DNA of 64,000 nt, taken from the NCBI RefSeq assembly GCF_963966145.1, contig NC_091053.1, positions 13,144,001-13,208,000 on the forward strand, read 5' to 3'. The notes below the pieces were generated by a model that saw only the letters and a list, made by a program, of their open reading frames with translations, had not been told where the DNA came from and did not search any database. A program made the translations under genes and the position numbers. Of this stretch, positions 1 through 10,383 are shown piece after piece. Origin of the DNA: Tenebrio molitor. Taxonomy: Eukaryota; Arthropoda; Insecta; Coleoptera; Tenebrionidae. Positions within the stretch are counted from its first letter, which is position 1; every line of letters begins with the position of its first letter.

Positions 1-612
1 ATGTTTGTGTTTGTATTCGTGTTGTGGCGTCCAGAAAAACGAGAAAGGAGGCATCATTGTAGATATTGGGCAGACAGAAATCCACATTGGATGGAGGAGG
101 TTCACACACAACATCCACAAAAAATTAATGTTTGGTGTGGCATCATTGGTCGCAATATTATAGGCTCTTTCTTTATTGATGGTAATTTGACATCCGCAAA
201 ATATCTACAAGTTTTGCAACAACAAGTTATTCCTTGACTTAGACAAATATTCGTAAACTATGAAGATATAAATATCCCAGCTGAGATAGTATGGTTTCAA
301 CAAGATGGGACACTACCCCATTTTGGATTACATTACAAGTGCGCCAATATCTGGACGTAATATTTCAAGACAAATGGAAAGGGAGGAGGGGAGCAATCGA
401 ATGGTCACTTGATTTGACTCCGCTTGACTTTTTCTTGTGGGGACACTTAAAAAATCGTGTTTATGTCAACAGACCACTCGACACAGAAGAACTTAAACAA
501 CGCATAACAAATGAAATTGCAAATATTTCTCCAAATACTTTAATTGCTTTATTACAGAATTTTGTTCAACGTATTCACCAGTGTCAAGAAGTTAATGGGA
601 GCATTTTGAATA
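1..612 (+). pseudogene. Mariner-like (DD34D) transposase, C-terminal two thirds, broken
   Basis: Frame 1 reads the mariner landmarks CRYWADRNPHWM and KINVWCGIIG from about base 50, reaches a TGA at 235-237, and continues to the second catalytic aspartate in WFQQDG (about 290-310). The frame then shifts by about 340, and frame 3 carries the third-acid block DLTPLDFFLWGHLKN and the usual C-terminal helix ending near VNGSILN. The protein would be a cut-and-paste transposase acting on TA-flanked termini. The N-terminal HTH and first catalytic D lie before the window. A stop, a frameshift and a short deletion before DLTPLDFF show it is dead. The 3' end of the element is probably at about 2466, beyond the nested LINE, where a CCCTGTA terminus is seen. 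The family call is firm; the exact subgroup is not. Confidence 0.8.
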
Positions 613-799
613 TCTTTTATAAAATAAAAATTCTTTATTTCTTGTATAGACTTTCTTTTATCGTTAAAAGTTATAAATGTTCAGTTTTAATGAAACGGTC
701 ATTGTGTGATACAGTGTTGAATTAAAAAAAAAAACAATCATTTATCATGAAATTAACCCCAGTTGTCATTTAAAACAATTCAAGTTAGTATCTCTAAAA

Positions 800-812
800 C
801 AAATGAAGGTAT
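800..812. repeat. Target-site duplication, left copy (13 bp)
   Basis: The 13-mer caaatgaaggtat occurs here and again at 2332-2344, exactly bracketing the LINE at 813-2331. Perfect direct duplication of this length is typical of target-primed reverse transcription. Confidence 0.85.
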
Positions 813-2331
813 GTATGTATGTATATTTGGTACCTATACAGGTTTTCAAAGTAATCCCATTTTTATACATTTCCACTAACTTATACATTTCCACTAACTT
901 AATATAATATATAATAACTAAAAACTAATCTAAGTAAATAACTAAAACAGTGATTCAAAATCAATAACCAATTAACAAATTAGCAATTATCCCTCCCCAC
1001 ATATTGTCCTTCTTCTCCACTCAACATTCTTCATCCATTCGATCCCTCTTCCATCCTCATTCAACATTTCTTCTCTACTTTCATCTCTCTCTCTCAATTC
1101 TACGCATTCATTCAACAAATGTTCTATCGTCTCCTTTTTTTCTCCACACATCCTGCACACTCTAATCCTATCCTCATTCCAATATTTATTCTCTCTCTCC
1201 TCATTTCCACACCTAAATCTTGCTATTATCACTCTCTCCTTTCTACTCTCTCTTCCTAGGTACTTTGGTAGTTCTTCCGTTATTATTTTTTCATACTTCC
1301 CATTGTACCTAGATTCCCTAATTCTCGTTCTTCTTTCCTGCACTTGCACATCTCTGTCTCTCTGCACCAATTCATCTGTCATTGCTCTGCCTCCCTCTCG
1401 CATTCTTTCTATCTCCGCTCCTGCATACCCATTTCTTTCGAAATATGCCGCCCTCTCTTTCCATACCCCTTTTCCTATTTCTTTCCTTTTTTCTTTCAGA
1501 CACTCTTGCAAAATTCTACACTCTCCTCTCTCTATCAACCTCTCCTCAAATCTTATTGCTCTCTTTCCTGCTTCTATTCTTATTCCATTCCTTTTTGTTT
1601 CCTCCATCACTCCATCATCCAGCCCGGTGTCTCTCTATCTACTCCTAGCACCCATTTCAAATATTTTCCTTGCACCCCTTCCAACCCTTCTTGCTCTCTC
1701 CATCCCCATATTTCCGCTCCATACATCATCACGCTTTTCACCAGACTATCAAACATCATTATTCTCCTCCTTCTAAAGTCATGTCCAAATTTTCTCTCTC
1801 CTATCCCCCATACCGCTCCTATTATCTTATTCGCTTTTTTCACTAACTCTCTCACATGTGCTGCTGCTGTGTTTCTTTCATTCATCACATAACCTAAATA
1901 CTTAAATTCTTTCACTTCTTCAATTTTATCCTTTTCCCATCTCCACTCATTTATTTTTCTGCTACCACCCCCCTTTCTAAACACCATCATCTTGGATTTC
2001 TCTACATTCACCGTCAACTTTTTCCTCCTCATATATTTCTCCATGTTTCCCAACATTTCTTTCATACCTTTCTCCTCTCTCGCTAGCACCACCAAATCAT
2101 CCGCGTATGCCAAAGACCACACTTTTTCTTTGCCCACCACGACCCCCCCTACCTGCCCCTTCCTGAACATCTCCTCTATATCTCCTATAAACGCTGCAAA
2201 CAGGCTGGGGCTTAGTGGACAACCTTGTCTTACTCCCTTATACGTCTTGAAACATTCACTCACTCTTCCATCCACTCTCACTCTACTTATCGTCTCTTCA
2301 TATATCTCTTCTATTTTTGTTACCAGATGCT
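813..2331 (-). mobile_element. 5'-truncated non-LTR retrotransposon (LINE) nested in the mariner
   Basis: The element lies between two perfect 13-bp target-site duplications. It reads on the minus strand, with its 3' end at about 813 in a short tetranucleotide run (complement of tatgtatgtatgta at 811-826) and its 5' end truncated inside the reverse transcriptase coding region at about 2331. Sequence on the outer sides of the duplications joins up as the 3' part of the mariner that begins at base 1, so the LINE jumped into an existing mariner. A simple-repeat 3' tail and 5' truncation are typical of several insect LINE clades; the clade cannot be set by eye. Confidence 0.85.
987..2331 (-). pseudogene. 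LINE reverse transcriptase, palm to C-terminus, one frameshift
   Basis: The upstream reading frame (2331 to 1607) carries the RT palm with GVRQGCPLSP, the catalytic AYADD box and the following KSKMMVF segment; the downstream frame (1610 to 987) carries the C-terminal region with a CRMCGEKKETIEHLLNEC cysteine/histidine motif, a putative zinc knuckle. The two are separated by one event: an 8-bp tandem duplication (TGATGGAG twice on the minus strand, about 1601-1617) that shifts the frame. No other lesion was seen over 1.3 kb, so the copy is fairly young. The enzyme would copy LINE RNA into a nicked genomic target. The endonuclease and ORF1 are missing because of 5' truncation. Clade uncertain (jockey/CR1/I-like). 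Confidence 0.8.
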
Positions 2332-2344
2332 CAAATGAAGGTAT
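2332..2344. repeat. Target-site duplication, right copy (13 bp)
   Basis: Second copy of the 13-mer seen at 800-812, at the 5' boundary of the LINE. Confidence 0.85.
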
Positions 2345-2468
2345 AAAACTGATAAAATTGCAAAGAATAGAATTTAAATACTCTTAACTCCATACCAAAT
2401 CTCAAGGATTTCCGAGAAACCATTCTCGAGATATGTAACTGTTGCCATACTTTGTTGCAACCCTGTAT
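2345..2468 (+). mobile_element. 3' end of the mariner interrupted by the LINE
   Basis: Resumes the sequence left of the LINE and ends in CCCTGTA followed by TA at about 2461-2468, the outward complement of the TACAGGG terminus shared by many arthropod mariners. No coding sequence. Confidence 0.5.
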
Positions 2469-2938
2469 ATAAATAGCAAGAAAGTGTTTTTTGTAATTTG
2501 CCTCCATTTTGATTCTCTAATAGACATATTAACGAACGCGACGTCATCATCTGGGATGTCCTTATAGCCATTATTTCACGGAACATTTTACGAAAATTTT
2601 TAGGTTGGCATAGCTTGATCCGTCATGCGTGTCGGTTTAAATTACAAAATGTGCAAAGAATTATTTATCAGGATTTATCAGGCAACAAATTCGCGACCGT
2701 ATTTTTGATAATTTCACGTATTTCAGCGAGCGTACATGAAAGATTATCTTCCATATTCGTATTTAGTGACAGAATTTGGATAAAACAAAAGGCGACTTTG
2801 AAGACTTGATCAAATTTTCACTTTTAAAATTAAGACATTACTAACCGCCACAAAAATCCCTAAATCGAAGAAAGTAAACATTTTTGTTTAAAAACGACTT
2901 AAAAAGGGCAAATTACAAAAAATAGTAAAAAAAACTCG

Positions 2939-3037
2939 TTTCATAAGACCTTGAAGCACTCATTCTTTAAAATAACTCGTGGCTACGCCACTCGTGTTTT
3001 AATCTTGAATTCGTGCTTCAAGACTGGTCTTATGAAA
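2939..3037. repeat. Short foldback element
   Basis: Inverted arms tttcataagacc...ttgaagcac and gtgcttcaa...ggtcttatgaaa enclose a centre that is itself palindromic (actcgtggctacgccactcgt). Such small hairpins recur elsewhere in the window (around 30610-30720 and 48013-48089). The rest of 2470-3110 shows no gene. Confidence 0.5.
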
Positions 3038-3114
3038 CTTGTCTTTTAATATAATATTAGGTCGTGCAGATTAACGGCATATTCCAATGCTTATGTGCAT
3101 ATTTCCCTTCTTTT

Positions 3115-4313
3115 TAGTGCATATTTTGGTAATTTTTAGTGCATATTTTCCAACCTAGAGATGACTGAAAATTTCCCGAACAATTTTCCCTTGCCAGTCT
3201 AAGCATATTAGGTATAACAGTAACCAGTGCTTCGTGAATTCGGTCATTCAGTTCTTCTAAAGTATTGATTGGTTCGCGGTAAATATAATTCTTCAAATAT
3301 ACTTCTTCTACCGTCGTCATCAAAGGACTGAAGAACAGCATTTTCAGTCTCTGGCGTTCTAGCTTCTCGCGGGGGACCACCAATTTCTTGTCATGTAGGC
3401 ACCAAGGACCCAGTGTCTCGAGCACGATTGACCAACCGTAGAAATACGTTAAAGTTTGGATATGGCAAACGTTATGGAAAACGCATTGCATATTCCCTTG
3501 CATCCTCACGTGCATTGCGCCCGCACCACGGGCTCCTAGATATAACGAAGACTTTTAGTCTATCCGGCCGTGCGCATTCGTAGTTCAAGGCATTATTTTT
3601 GTTTTCGAGGGTGCGCTGTGGTACGGTGCATGGTTGGTTGCCTACTAGCATTATTTTTTTAACAAACATTTTTTTTTGCCGTCTATGCAATTACAAAACA
3701 AGAACAACGGAAACTACAAAATGCAAAATTTAATAAAAGAGGTTAACAACAGTTAACAAGGATTTAATTGCTTAATTTGAGTATAAATAGGTATGCAACC
3801 AATATTACACATTGATGTGCTTTTAACTTCGTTTCAAAAGAGGGAGCTCAGTTGCTCCCGTTAAATGTCATTTTGAAATCACAAACATTTTGCTGACACG
3901 CAGGGCCGGATAAGAGACTTGTCTCTTGTCATATCTAGGAGGCCGTGGCCCGCACACCCCATAAAGTATGAGCATTTCGGCATATTCTGCAGCTGTATAC
4001 ATGATTTTAATACGCAGTTTGACAATGTCGAATCAAATTATAACTTGACGTTGTCAAAATGTTCACAGTTGCCCAAACATTTACTGGAAATTCCCTACTA
4101 TTCTTACTAGAATTATGTTGCTAAGCAATTCAAACTGTTGGTTAAATTTACCTGAAATTTAAACTAACAGCGTTCGTCTGATTGGTCAACTTTTAATTAT
4201 TCATTACAAAAAATCGATTATACTGTGTACTTTTTTTTAAACGCTATTGCTTTCAGTTATCACCAAGGAAAACGCACTCTAAGTTTGATCCACGAGTTCT
4301 GGGACATCCTGTA
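3115..4313 (-). mobile_element. Mariner deletion derivative with DUF4817-like N-terminus, copy 1
   Basis: The 5' terminus is at about 4311 (complement reads caggatgtcccagaactcg, preceded by TA at 4312-4313). The N-terminal coding part (TAAEYAEML.LYG, about 3955-3990) is cut by the hAT MITE at 3527-3947 and resumes as an arginine-rich HTH stretch (about 3440-3519). This is followed by LVVPREKLERQRLKMLFFSP and the C-terminal tail LKNYIYREPINTLEELNDR. The central catalytic block with DDD is absent. The same fusion of N- and C-terminal parts appears at 57248-57739, so this deletion derivative has probably multiplied as a non-autonomous element. The 3' terminus is not visible; homology stops near 3180. 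Confidence 0.7.
3519..3955. mobile_element. hAT-type MITE with 8-bp target duplication
   Basis: A 421-bp insert (3527-3947) flanked by the perfect 8-bp duplication gcccgcac (3519-3526 and 3948-3955). Its imperfect terminal inverted repeats run about 45 bp, starting CACGGgCTCCTAGATAT and, on the other side, CACGGcCTCCTAGATAT. Eight-base duplications and CA..G ends are the hAT signature. It has no coding capacity. Joining the flanks restores homology to the uninterrupted mariner copy near 57290-57320, which confirms both boundaries. Confidence 0.85.
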
Positions 4314-4469
4314 TTTCGATAATCGAATGAATCGAAATAACACTAGTCAAAACGTGAACCAGAGGTTGAGACACCTTTAATGATTGTTTGCTTGTAGAAG
4401 AGTTTTACAGTATCAATCGAATAAGTTATTAATGATTAAGGAGATATGGAAGAGAATTGGGTGTAATTT

Positions 4470-4477
4470 TTATTTAC
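4470..4477 (-). terminator. Possible poly(A) signal for the cGLR gene
   Basis: The complement of tttattt gives AATAAA about 170 nt past the stop codon. It is the first canonical hexamer downstream in this orientation; position alone supports it. Confidence 0.3.
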
Positions 4478-4645
4478 AAATGACGTAACGGAGTTGTCAA
4501 TATTTGACGATCACAAATGACAAATTACAATACCCATTAGCGTGGATGACGACTTATTTTTGGGAACATTTTCGTCGTTTTCTATTTTTGAACCTTTGCT
4601 ATTACAAATAATAAAAGGTTTAAAAATGATTAATTATTAACGTTA

Positions 4646-6123
4646 TTAAGTTATAATACAAGAGGATTGGTTCTCTGGTTTGTCTAAGTTTTTACGGTAG
4701 AATTCTTCGAGTTCCCGGTCATTCACTGAAAAAACAACATGAATAAATGTGATTATCATGTTTACCTATTCATCGTTTTACACAAATATTTAACCACCGT
4801 GTCAGGTTTGTCTTGATTTTTCTTGATATCCTTGATAATATGCTCCAGCCTGTAGGCAAAATTGTTCAATGTGCTGTCATCTATGTGGTCAATTAGGTTG
4901 TAATCCTTGTTCCAATAATATGGAATCTCCTTATCCCTGATGAATTTAGTATAAGTTTCCAAAGCATCCATAAAAACGTGACTCAAGGACTTTTGCCAGA
5001 AATCGTCATTTCTTTTGTCCACCATGAAAAGTAGAACCGTTTTGATGTAGTAACTGGCGATTTTGTCGTGCTGCTGCCTGTTCTTCATTTTCTAAAACCG
5101 ATTAGTCTTAACTTTTTATCAAAAATGATTTGCGATAATACTTTGAGCAGCCGACCTACTGGCTTCAATCTCCCTTTATCGGCAATCAATTTTCTTTCTT
5201 GCTCCTGGAATGACAATCGCCAGTGGCGTTCAAGAAACGTATACTCATACTCGTAATCCGATATATTCTTCGGTTTCTTGGCCACAATGAAAAACTCGTT
5301 CAAGACAGTTGTTGGCCCCAACCATGAAAAAAATTTTTCATACGGATTAGGCGAGAACCCTTGCGGCCATTTGTCCTCGGTGAAAACAAAACTGATGACC
5401 AAATCCACATCTAGCGTGCAGGAACTACCAACGTCGATGTGAAGGGTCACAGCCGGTCCTGATTTGCTGAAAGTTATCTAAAAGACGTTGCTGGCCAAAT
5501 CCACTCTCTCTCTCTGTAGTCATGATTACCGGGAATGTCTCGAATCCAACCTCCAAATAATAATATTTGCCAGAAGCGGACCAAGGTAGAAGGTTGAAAC
5601 TTCTCTGGACAACACTTTCCATCCACTCCAGCGCCTTGTGGGTGATCAAGTAGTTGTCGTCATCCAGGAACTTTTTTTTGAATTTTGCGTAAACAGGCAA
5701 GGTCTCAAACCACGATACGTTCTGCACTTTCAACTGAATGTGACCCGGAATATTGCTCGGTAGTAGGACAGGACTTGCCTTTTTGGGGATCGACAGAAGC
5801 AGGTCCAAGTCGTAATCGTACGGTTTATTGGCAGTTTTAACGAAAAGGCCGTCGTAGTAACTACCTCCGTAAAAAGGACGTCTGTACAAGGCTTCAAAAA
5901 GTTTATCCACACTTTTCATATTTTCAACGATAACGTCGAACACCTATTTACAACGTTTAAAATAATTTCTATGTAAATACATTTTTAATAATTGATTCAG
6001 TTTTACCAACAATGGGGGCAACCATTATGGACTTACATGTTTGAGGATTTTGTCGTTCCTTTGTATCTCCTCCTCCGGTAGTGAAATAAAATGGCGGTTG
6101 ACTTTATGCAAGATATTTTCCAT
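4646..6123 (-). CDS. cGAS-like receptor (Mab-21 domain nucleotidyltransferase)
   Basis: Five exons: 6123-6037, 5943-5530, 5477-5142, 5091-4782 (or -4766) and 4725-4646. Introns are GT-AG; two are only 52 and 50 nt. The preferred model gives about 408 residues, the usual cGLR length. The start is the ATG at 6123, which opens a charged helical leader. Visible marks: GGSYYDG (GS at residues 56-57), first two catalytic acids in YDYDLD (D72, D74), SGPAVTLHI followed by the third acid in LDVDLV (about D192), and the C-terminal Mab-21 helices (KIASYYIKT, IPYYW). In this family the enzyme senses nucleic acid in the cytosol and makes a cyclic dinucleotide that activates STING. The ligand and product here are unknown, and no cGAS zinc-thumb cysteine cluster is seen. 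A Mab-21 protein of other function is the alternative. No flanking host gene; transposons lie on both sides. Confidence 0.85.
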
Positions 6124-6572
6124 GCTGACGTGTTTCACTGATAAATGATCAGCAAAAAATAATGTTCACACTACAGTCGGTAATCTTTAAACGTTAATTC
6201 ACAATTCGTCAATCACACCTTCCTACAACTAAGATTTGATTTGATATTGTTCAATTTTTATCAAGAAAAAGAATGATGCTAGTTTTATGAAAAGATAAAT
6301 TAGGTATACCTACTACAATTAAGTCCTCAAAAAACTTTCACAGTAGTTTTGCACCTGTACTTTCTCTGATAATAATTTATCGACGGTACGTCAGAAACGT
6401 TGTTACTTTATAGGTCATTTTATTATCAGTAGGTAGATAAGGATTTGTCGGTGAAATCCAGCAAAACTTTGGGAATCACTTGAAAAGGAATAGAAACCGT
6501 GGTGTATTAGGCATTCACGATCTTTTTGGGACCGAGTTGGCTATGATTTTTTGTTTTCATGTTGGACTAACT

Positions 6573-6795
6573 ACATATTTAAAGGTTTAGCCTTTGAAAC
6601 CTTAGGCCCTTGGTGCAAATAAACAATCGATTTCATTAATGTCATCGGAGACCGACTTATCGCGGAATCAGGGGATTCAAAATCTAAGAAATTCCTTTTT
6701 AAGAGGATTTCCCTTGCCATTCAACGTGGAAACGCTGCAAGCATTCGGGGTACTTTTCCAGATTCCGCATTATTATCGGAAATTTTTGCATTGTA
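6573..6795 (+). repeat. Unclassified dispersed repeat R, copy 1
   Basis: About 220 bp containing ctttgaaaccttaggccctt and attcaacgtggaaacgctgc. The same sequence, 85-90% alike by eye, is at 29645-29795 and at 49318-49513, where it continues at 54047-54080 across the copia insertion. One frame reads similarly in all copies (YRGIRRFKIKEI, HSTWKRCKHSG, SRFR), so it may derive from a coding region. No known family recognised. Confidence 0.6.
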
Positions 6796-6973
6796 AATTA
6801 AAAATGTCATATAATTCTGTTTATTAATTTTTTTTATACATTTAATTTTTAATGCAAAAATTTTAAATGACATCAAACAAAACAAATTAACAATCAAGGT
6901 TAACAATAACAATAAATGTTCAAATTTCCATCCCCACCCCCCTGCCAAGCTTTTGCTTTTTACGGACACTTTG

Positions 6974-7176
6974 TACGGTGTGATCAAGAATGACTTGACT
7001 CTGTTGGTAACAATGAAATTTGGCAAATTTGAACCATCAAAGATTCATTTTTGTAATAGCATAAACATAACCGGCATAACCAAAAATGTTTTTAATGTCG
7101 TCTCAGAGACAAAAAACACCTGCACTTTTCAACTGTTTCATTGCCAATAGACTCAGTCATTGTTGATCACCCCGTA
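6974..7176. mobile_element. TA-type MITE family M2, copy 1
   Basis: About 203 bp with terminal inverted repeats of the type TACGGTGTGATCAAGAATGA and, at the other end, tgttgatcaccccgta. Related copies lie at 27004-27240 and, missing one end, at 18935-19115. TA-bounded and without coding capacity, as expected for a Tc1/mariner-driven MITE. Confidence 0.65.
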
Positions 7177-7494
7177 TTACACTGCGCTCAATAACGTCAG
7201 CGCGAATTCTCAGCTAAAACAGGTCAACTTTTTTTTTAAGTGCGCTGGTTGTAAATTACTGCACCTATTTGTGACGTCATCCATTTTTGAGCTATGACGT
7301 CATACGCATTTTTTTTTAAATGGAATGCTATAATTTTTTTTTTTAGTTTTGGATAGTACTTTTAATGGCCTTTGTAAGAAATCCTACATGATATCTTTAT
7401 CTGCAATAGTTTTTGAAACAACAACAGATTAATGTACGTAAACATCACAAAAATGTTTTAGATAAAAGGATTACAAACAACTCAAGAGTCGTTA

Positions 7495-8326
7495 CTAACG
7501 TAGCAAATGCTCAAAATGTTCTCCATTCACTTGTTGGCAAACTCCTAATCTAAAATAAAATTCTTCTTTAACGTTGTTTAAAGTTTCAGGTGTAATATTT
7601 CTAATTTCCGTTCGGATACGCTCTTTCAGATCATCTAAATTGTTACGTTTTGTTTTAAAAACTTTACTCTTTAAATAACCTCAAAGAATGAAATCGAGTG
7701 AAGCTAAATCAGGTGACCTGGCTGGCCATTCTATGAATCCTCTCCTCTCAATCCATCTATTTGGAAAAACTTGATTCAAATACTGTCGAACACAAAGGAA
7801 ATAGTGAGCTGGTGGTCCATCTTGTTGAATCCATAATGTGCTCCGAGGAATATCTGGATCTTGAGCATCTGGATATAAAGCTGCTAAGACTGGAACAAGT
7901 TCGCCCCTTAGGAGAGTAAGATATTTTTCTCCGGTAAGATTGCCATCAATAAAAATAGGACTTAGTATACGATCATTGAGTATGCCTGCCCAAACGTTTA
8001 CTTTTTCTGGATATTGGCTGTGATATTCTCGCATCCAATGAGGATTCATGGCAGCCCAATATCTACAATTCTGACGGTTCACTTCTCCATTTAGAGTAAA
8101 TGCCCTCTACGGTAAATGTAGATTCGTCAGAAAACATTCTTTTGTTTAAAGAAATTTCATTTCTGTCCAACAAACCCATCATTTGGTCACAAAATTGAAG
8201 ACGGCGGTCCGGATCATCTTCTGTTAACTCTTGAACGTATTGAAGTTTATAGGGATAAAGTTTCTCTTTTTTAAAACACTTTAATACGGTTGTATGGCTG
8301 ATCTCATTTTCCAAAGCTACTTTAGT
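7495..8326 (-). pseudogene. Mariner-like (DD34D) transposase, nearly intact
   Basis: Reads from the second HTH (NEISHTTVLKCFKKEKL) through MFSDEST (first catalytic D), NVWAGIL, WIQQDGPPAHY (second D) and SPDLASLDFIL (third D) to the family's C-terminal QVNGEHFEHLLR and a TAG at 7495-7497. Two lesions are visible. A roughly 16-bp insertion flanked by ATTTA (about 8090-8110) shifts the frame just after the first D, and an in-frame TGA at 7681-7683 replaces the expected tryptophan of the LWGYLKS motif. The N-terminal end is lost at about 8326, where unrelated repeat X begins. The cut-and-paste family assignment is secure; the copy is inactive. Confidence 0.85.
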
Positions 8327-8935
8327 TCAATCAATAGGGAGTTTTACCTTGCAAAAGGTACAGAAAAGTTTATACTTGGCAGGTATCTTCTATCAGGCAT
8401 ATTATTAATGTTGTTGAGTTTGCGACCTTGGGGGGGTTGCCGCTCGCCCCGCTATCCTGGAGAATAGTGGTGCAAAATCACATTTTTGCGATTATTTCAT
8501 TATCCGTGCGAGATACTTCTATCTAAGTTCTTATAGAAAATGTAGAGCATGCAATTCTCTACATTTTTTGTTCTTTATGTTTTTTTGTCAGATCAATAGT
8601 TTCGTAGTTACAGCGTGTAGAAATCGAGAATTTCTTTTATTTTTGTACTTTTTATTCTGTTCCACACCACCACAGAGGTAGAGCAATAGGGTGCGTTTTT
8701 TTTATGTGGTGTCCCCAGTGGGCATAGTCCACGATGCAGTAGAAGTTTACTGTTTTACTCTTTTTGATCTCTTTGTAGCGTAGACAGACCCTAATGATCT
8801 GGATCGAACGGTATAGATGAGCTGAATTCATCAGAGTTTATGAATTCGGGAATTCCTCTTGAGAATTTTCCTCTTGTTCCTCAAGGTCATCATCATCATC
8901 ATCATCATCAAGATCGGCCTGTTTTGCATCACTCG
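8326..8935 (+). repeat. Unclassified repeat X, copy A
   Basis: About 600 bp starting near tcaatcaatagggagtttta and ending in a (CAT)n run at 8888-8911. Close copies sit at 43488-44066 and, inverted, at 44335-44945. The (CAT)n run, which would encode polyaspartate on the minus strand, is at the same place in each copy. It abuts the truncated mariner N-terminus. No conserved protein family recognised. Confidence 0.7.
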
Positions 8936-9835
8936 CCTGACGCCTCGTGCTTCAAATTTCGGTCTCATACCTGAAAAGTAATGTGACAGCGCTACTCATA
9001 TCAAAATAACTATTGGAGTTTAGCGTATCGTTGACTTATGAATGACGCTGAGACACCTGAGTTTTTAAACATCTGACAACATTATTAACTGCACGCTGTG
9101 CAAGTACTTATCGTTCAACACCGGAAATTATTAAGATCGCGCAAATCTTGACATATTTCTGCTCAGATCAGTAGAGGGAGGAGCAAAGACGCCTTTCACA
9201 ACTCGCGTCCCAGAGAAAACTGACACGTGCCGACGACAATAGGTTGCCAAAATATACAAGAAAATAAATCACTGCTGCTTGCATAACAGGTTTTTAAATC
9301 CACCAATCCCTGAAGGTTTAGCACCATGTATTACTAAAAGTAAAGCTGGTTGCGAGATTTAATAGTATTTAGCATTACTGCTTGTCGGGCTTGTCGGTCT
9401 GACAGATTAGAGTTGTTACTGTCAACAAATTTAGATCAGAGATATCGTAGAGATCGGCAAGCGGATAGAGGAGTTTGTCCGCAAGTCAACAAAATATTGT
9501 ATGCTTGCTCTCTCTGTCACTAGCATGGAATTTACCTATTTCGATCTCCCTCCCACAGTTGCAGTCCACGCGTAGGTGGCAACACCGAAGCTGTTTACGT
9601 CTTACGTCAACTACATTTGACAGTGACAAATAAATGACAATTCACAACAACAATTTTGACATTTTGATTTTGTTTCTCATGTGCATAAAGTGATCAAGTG
9701 CTTTCATTATCCGTAAGTAGACTTATCTAAAAGTTATTATTGTGTAACGGTTGAAAATGTGCACGTGATAAAATAATATTCGTTTATTTCCTATAAAACT
9801 AGAAACAACGTAGACAAATGTGTTTAATAAAGTCT
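8936..9835. other. No gene recognised
   Basis: About 900 bp of mixed sequence with no frame, repeat or RNA gene that I can support. A GTAAGT-type splice donor motif is present at about 9711, but there is no convincing exon. Confidence 0.4.
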
Positions 9836-10383
9836 GGGTAAAGTTGCAGTTTAAGGTCCTACTACTGCGCAGCCCTATTGCGCACGGAGGGCACTCCGTG
9901 TTCCGTACAATACTTACTTCTCTATATGTACTTACACCGTTGCCAGATTTATTAAAGGTTCACCATTATACTGCTCCTAGCAGCGAAGTATGGTGGGTTG
10001 CGTAATATCCGAATTTTATCCATTTTGTTCACATTTTTGTTCATGTTGTCTTTCAGTTTAATTTGTTTTTGCAAAATCTACAACAGTCACCCCGTTGAGG
10101 CGTTTCTTCTGAATCAAATGCGCTTTTTAGCTCACCTTAAAACGAAAAATTAAGCAAAATCATGTTAATTTTTTTTTAATGAAGCGCTTTTTAAAAAAAC
10201 TGGGCTAGTTACCTTATTACAAACAAGACCACAAACAAATCAACAAATTGCATCAAAATGTACATGATCCAGAAAAGCCTGTTCGATCTTTCATAAATCT
10301 GGCAACGGTGTAAGTACATCAACAGAAGTATTGTGCGGGGCACGGAGCGCGCACTATTAGGACCTTAAACTGCAACATTACCC
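9836..10383. mobile_element. Inverted-repeat element (about 550 bp)
   Basis: The two ends are inverted repeats over about 100 bp: gggtaaagttgcagtttaag at the left, matched by the complement of cttaaactgcaacattaccc at the right. The arms continue through the shared blocks acaatactt, gtacttacaccgttgccag and tttat. No transposase. The target duplication is not clear, so the superfamily is open. The 61-residue frame across the left arm is fortuitous. Confidence 0.65.

Noticed and set aside
1303..2387. Several plus-strand frames of 88-182 residues, rich in Ser, Phe and Leu
   Set aside because: They are antisense to the LINE reverse transcriptase at 987-2331, which has true RT motifs.
5425..5530. 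Reading the cGLR exon 2 frame on to 5425, with a different C-terminus
   Set aside because: The frame leaves the Mab-21 pattern after FETFP; splicing the 52-nt GT-AG intron restores SGPAVTL and the third catalytic acid.
9820..10005. 61-residue plus-strand frame
   Set aside because: Lies across one arm of the inverted-repeat element; no support as a gene.
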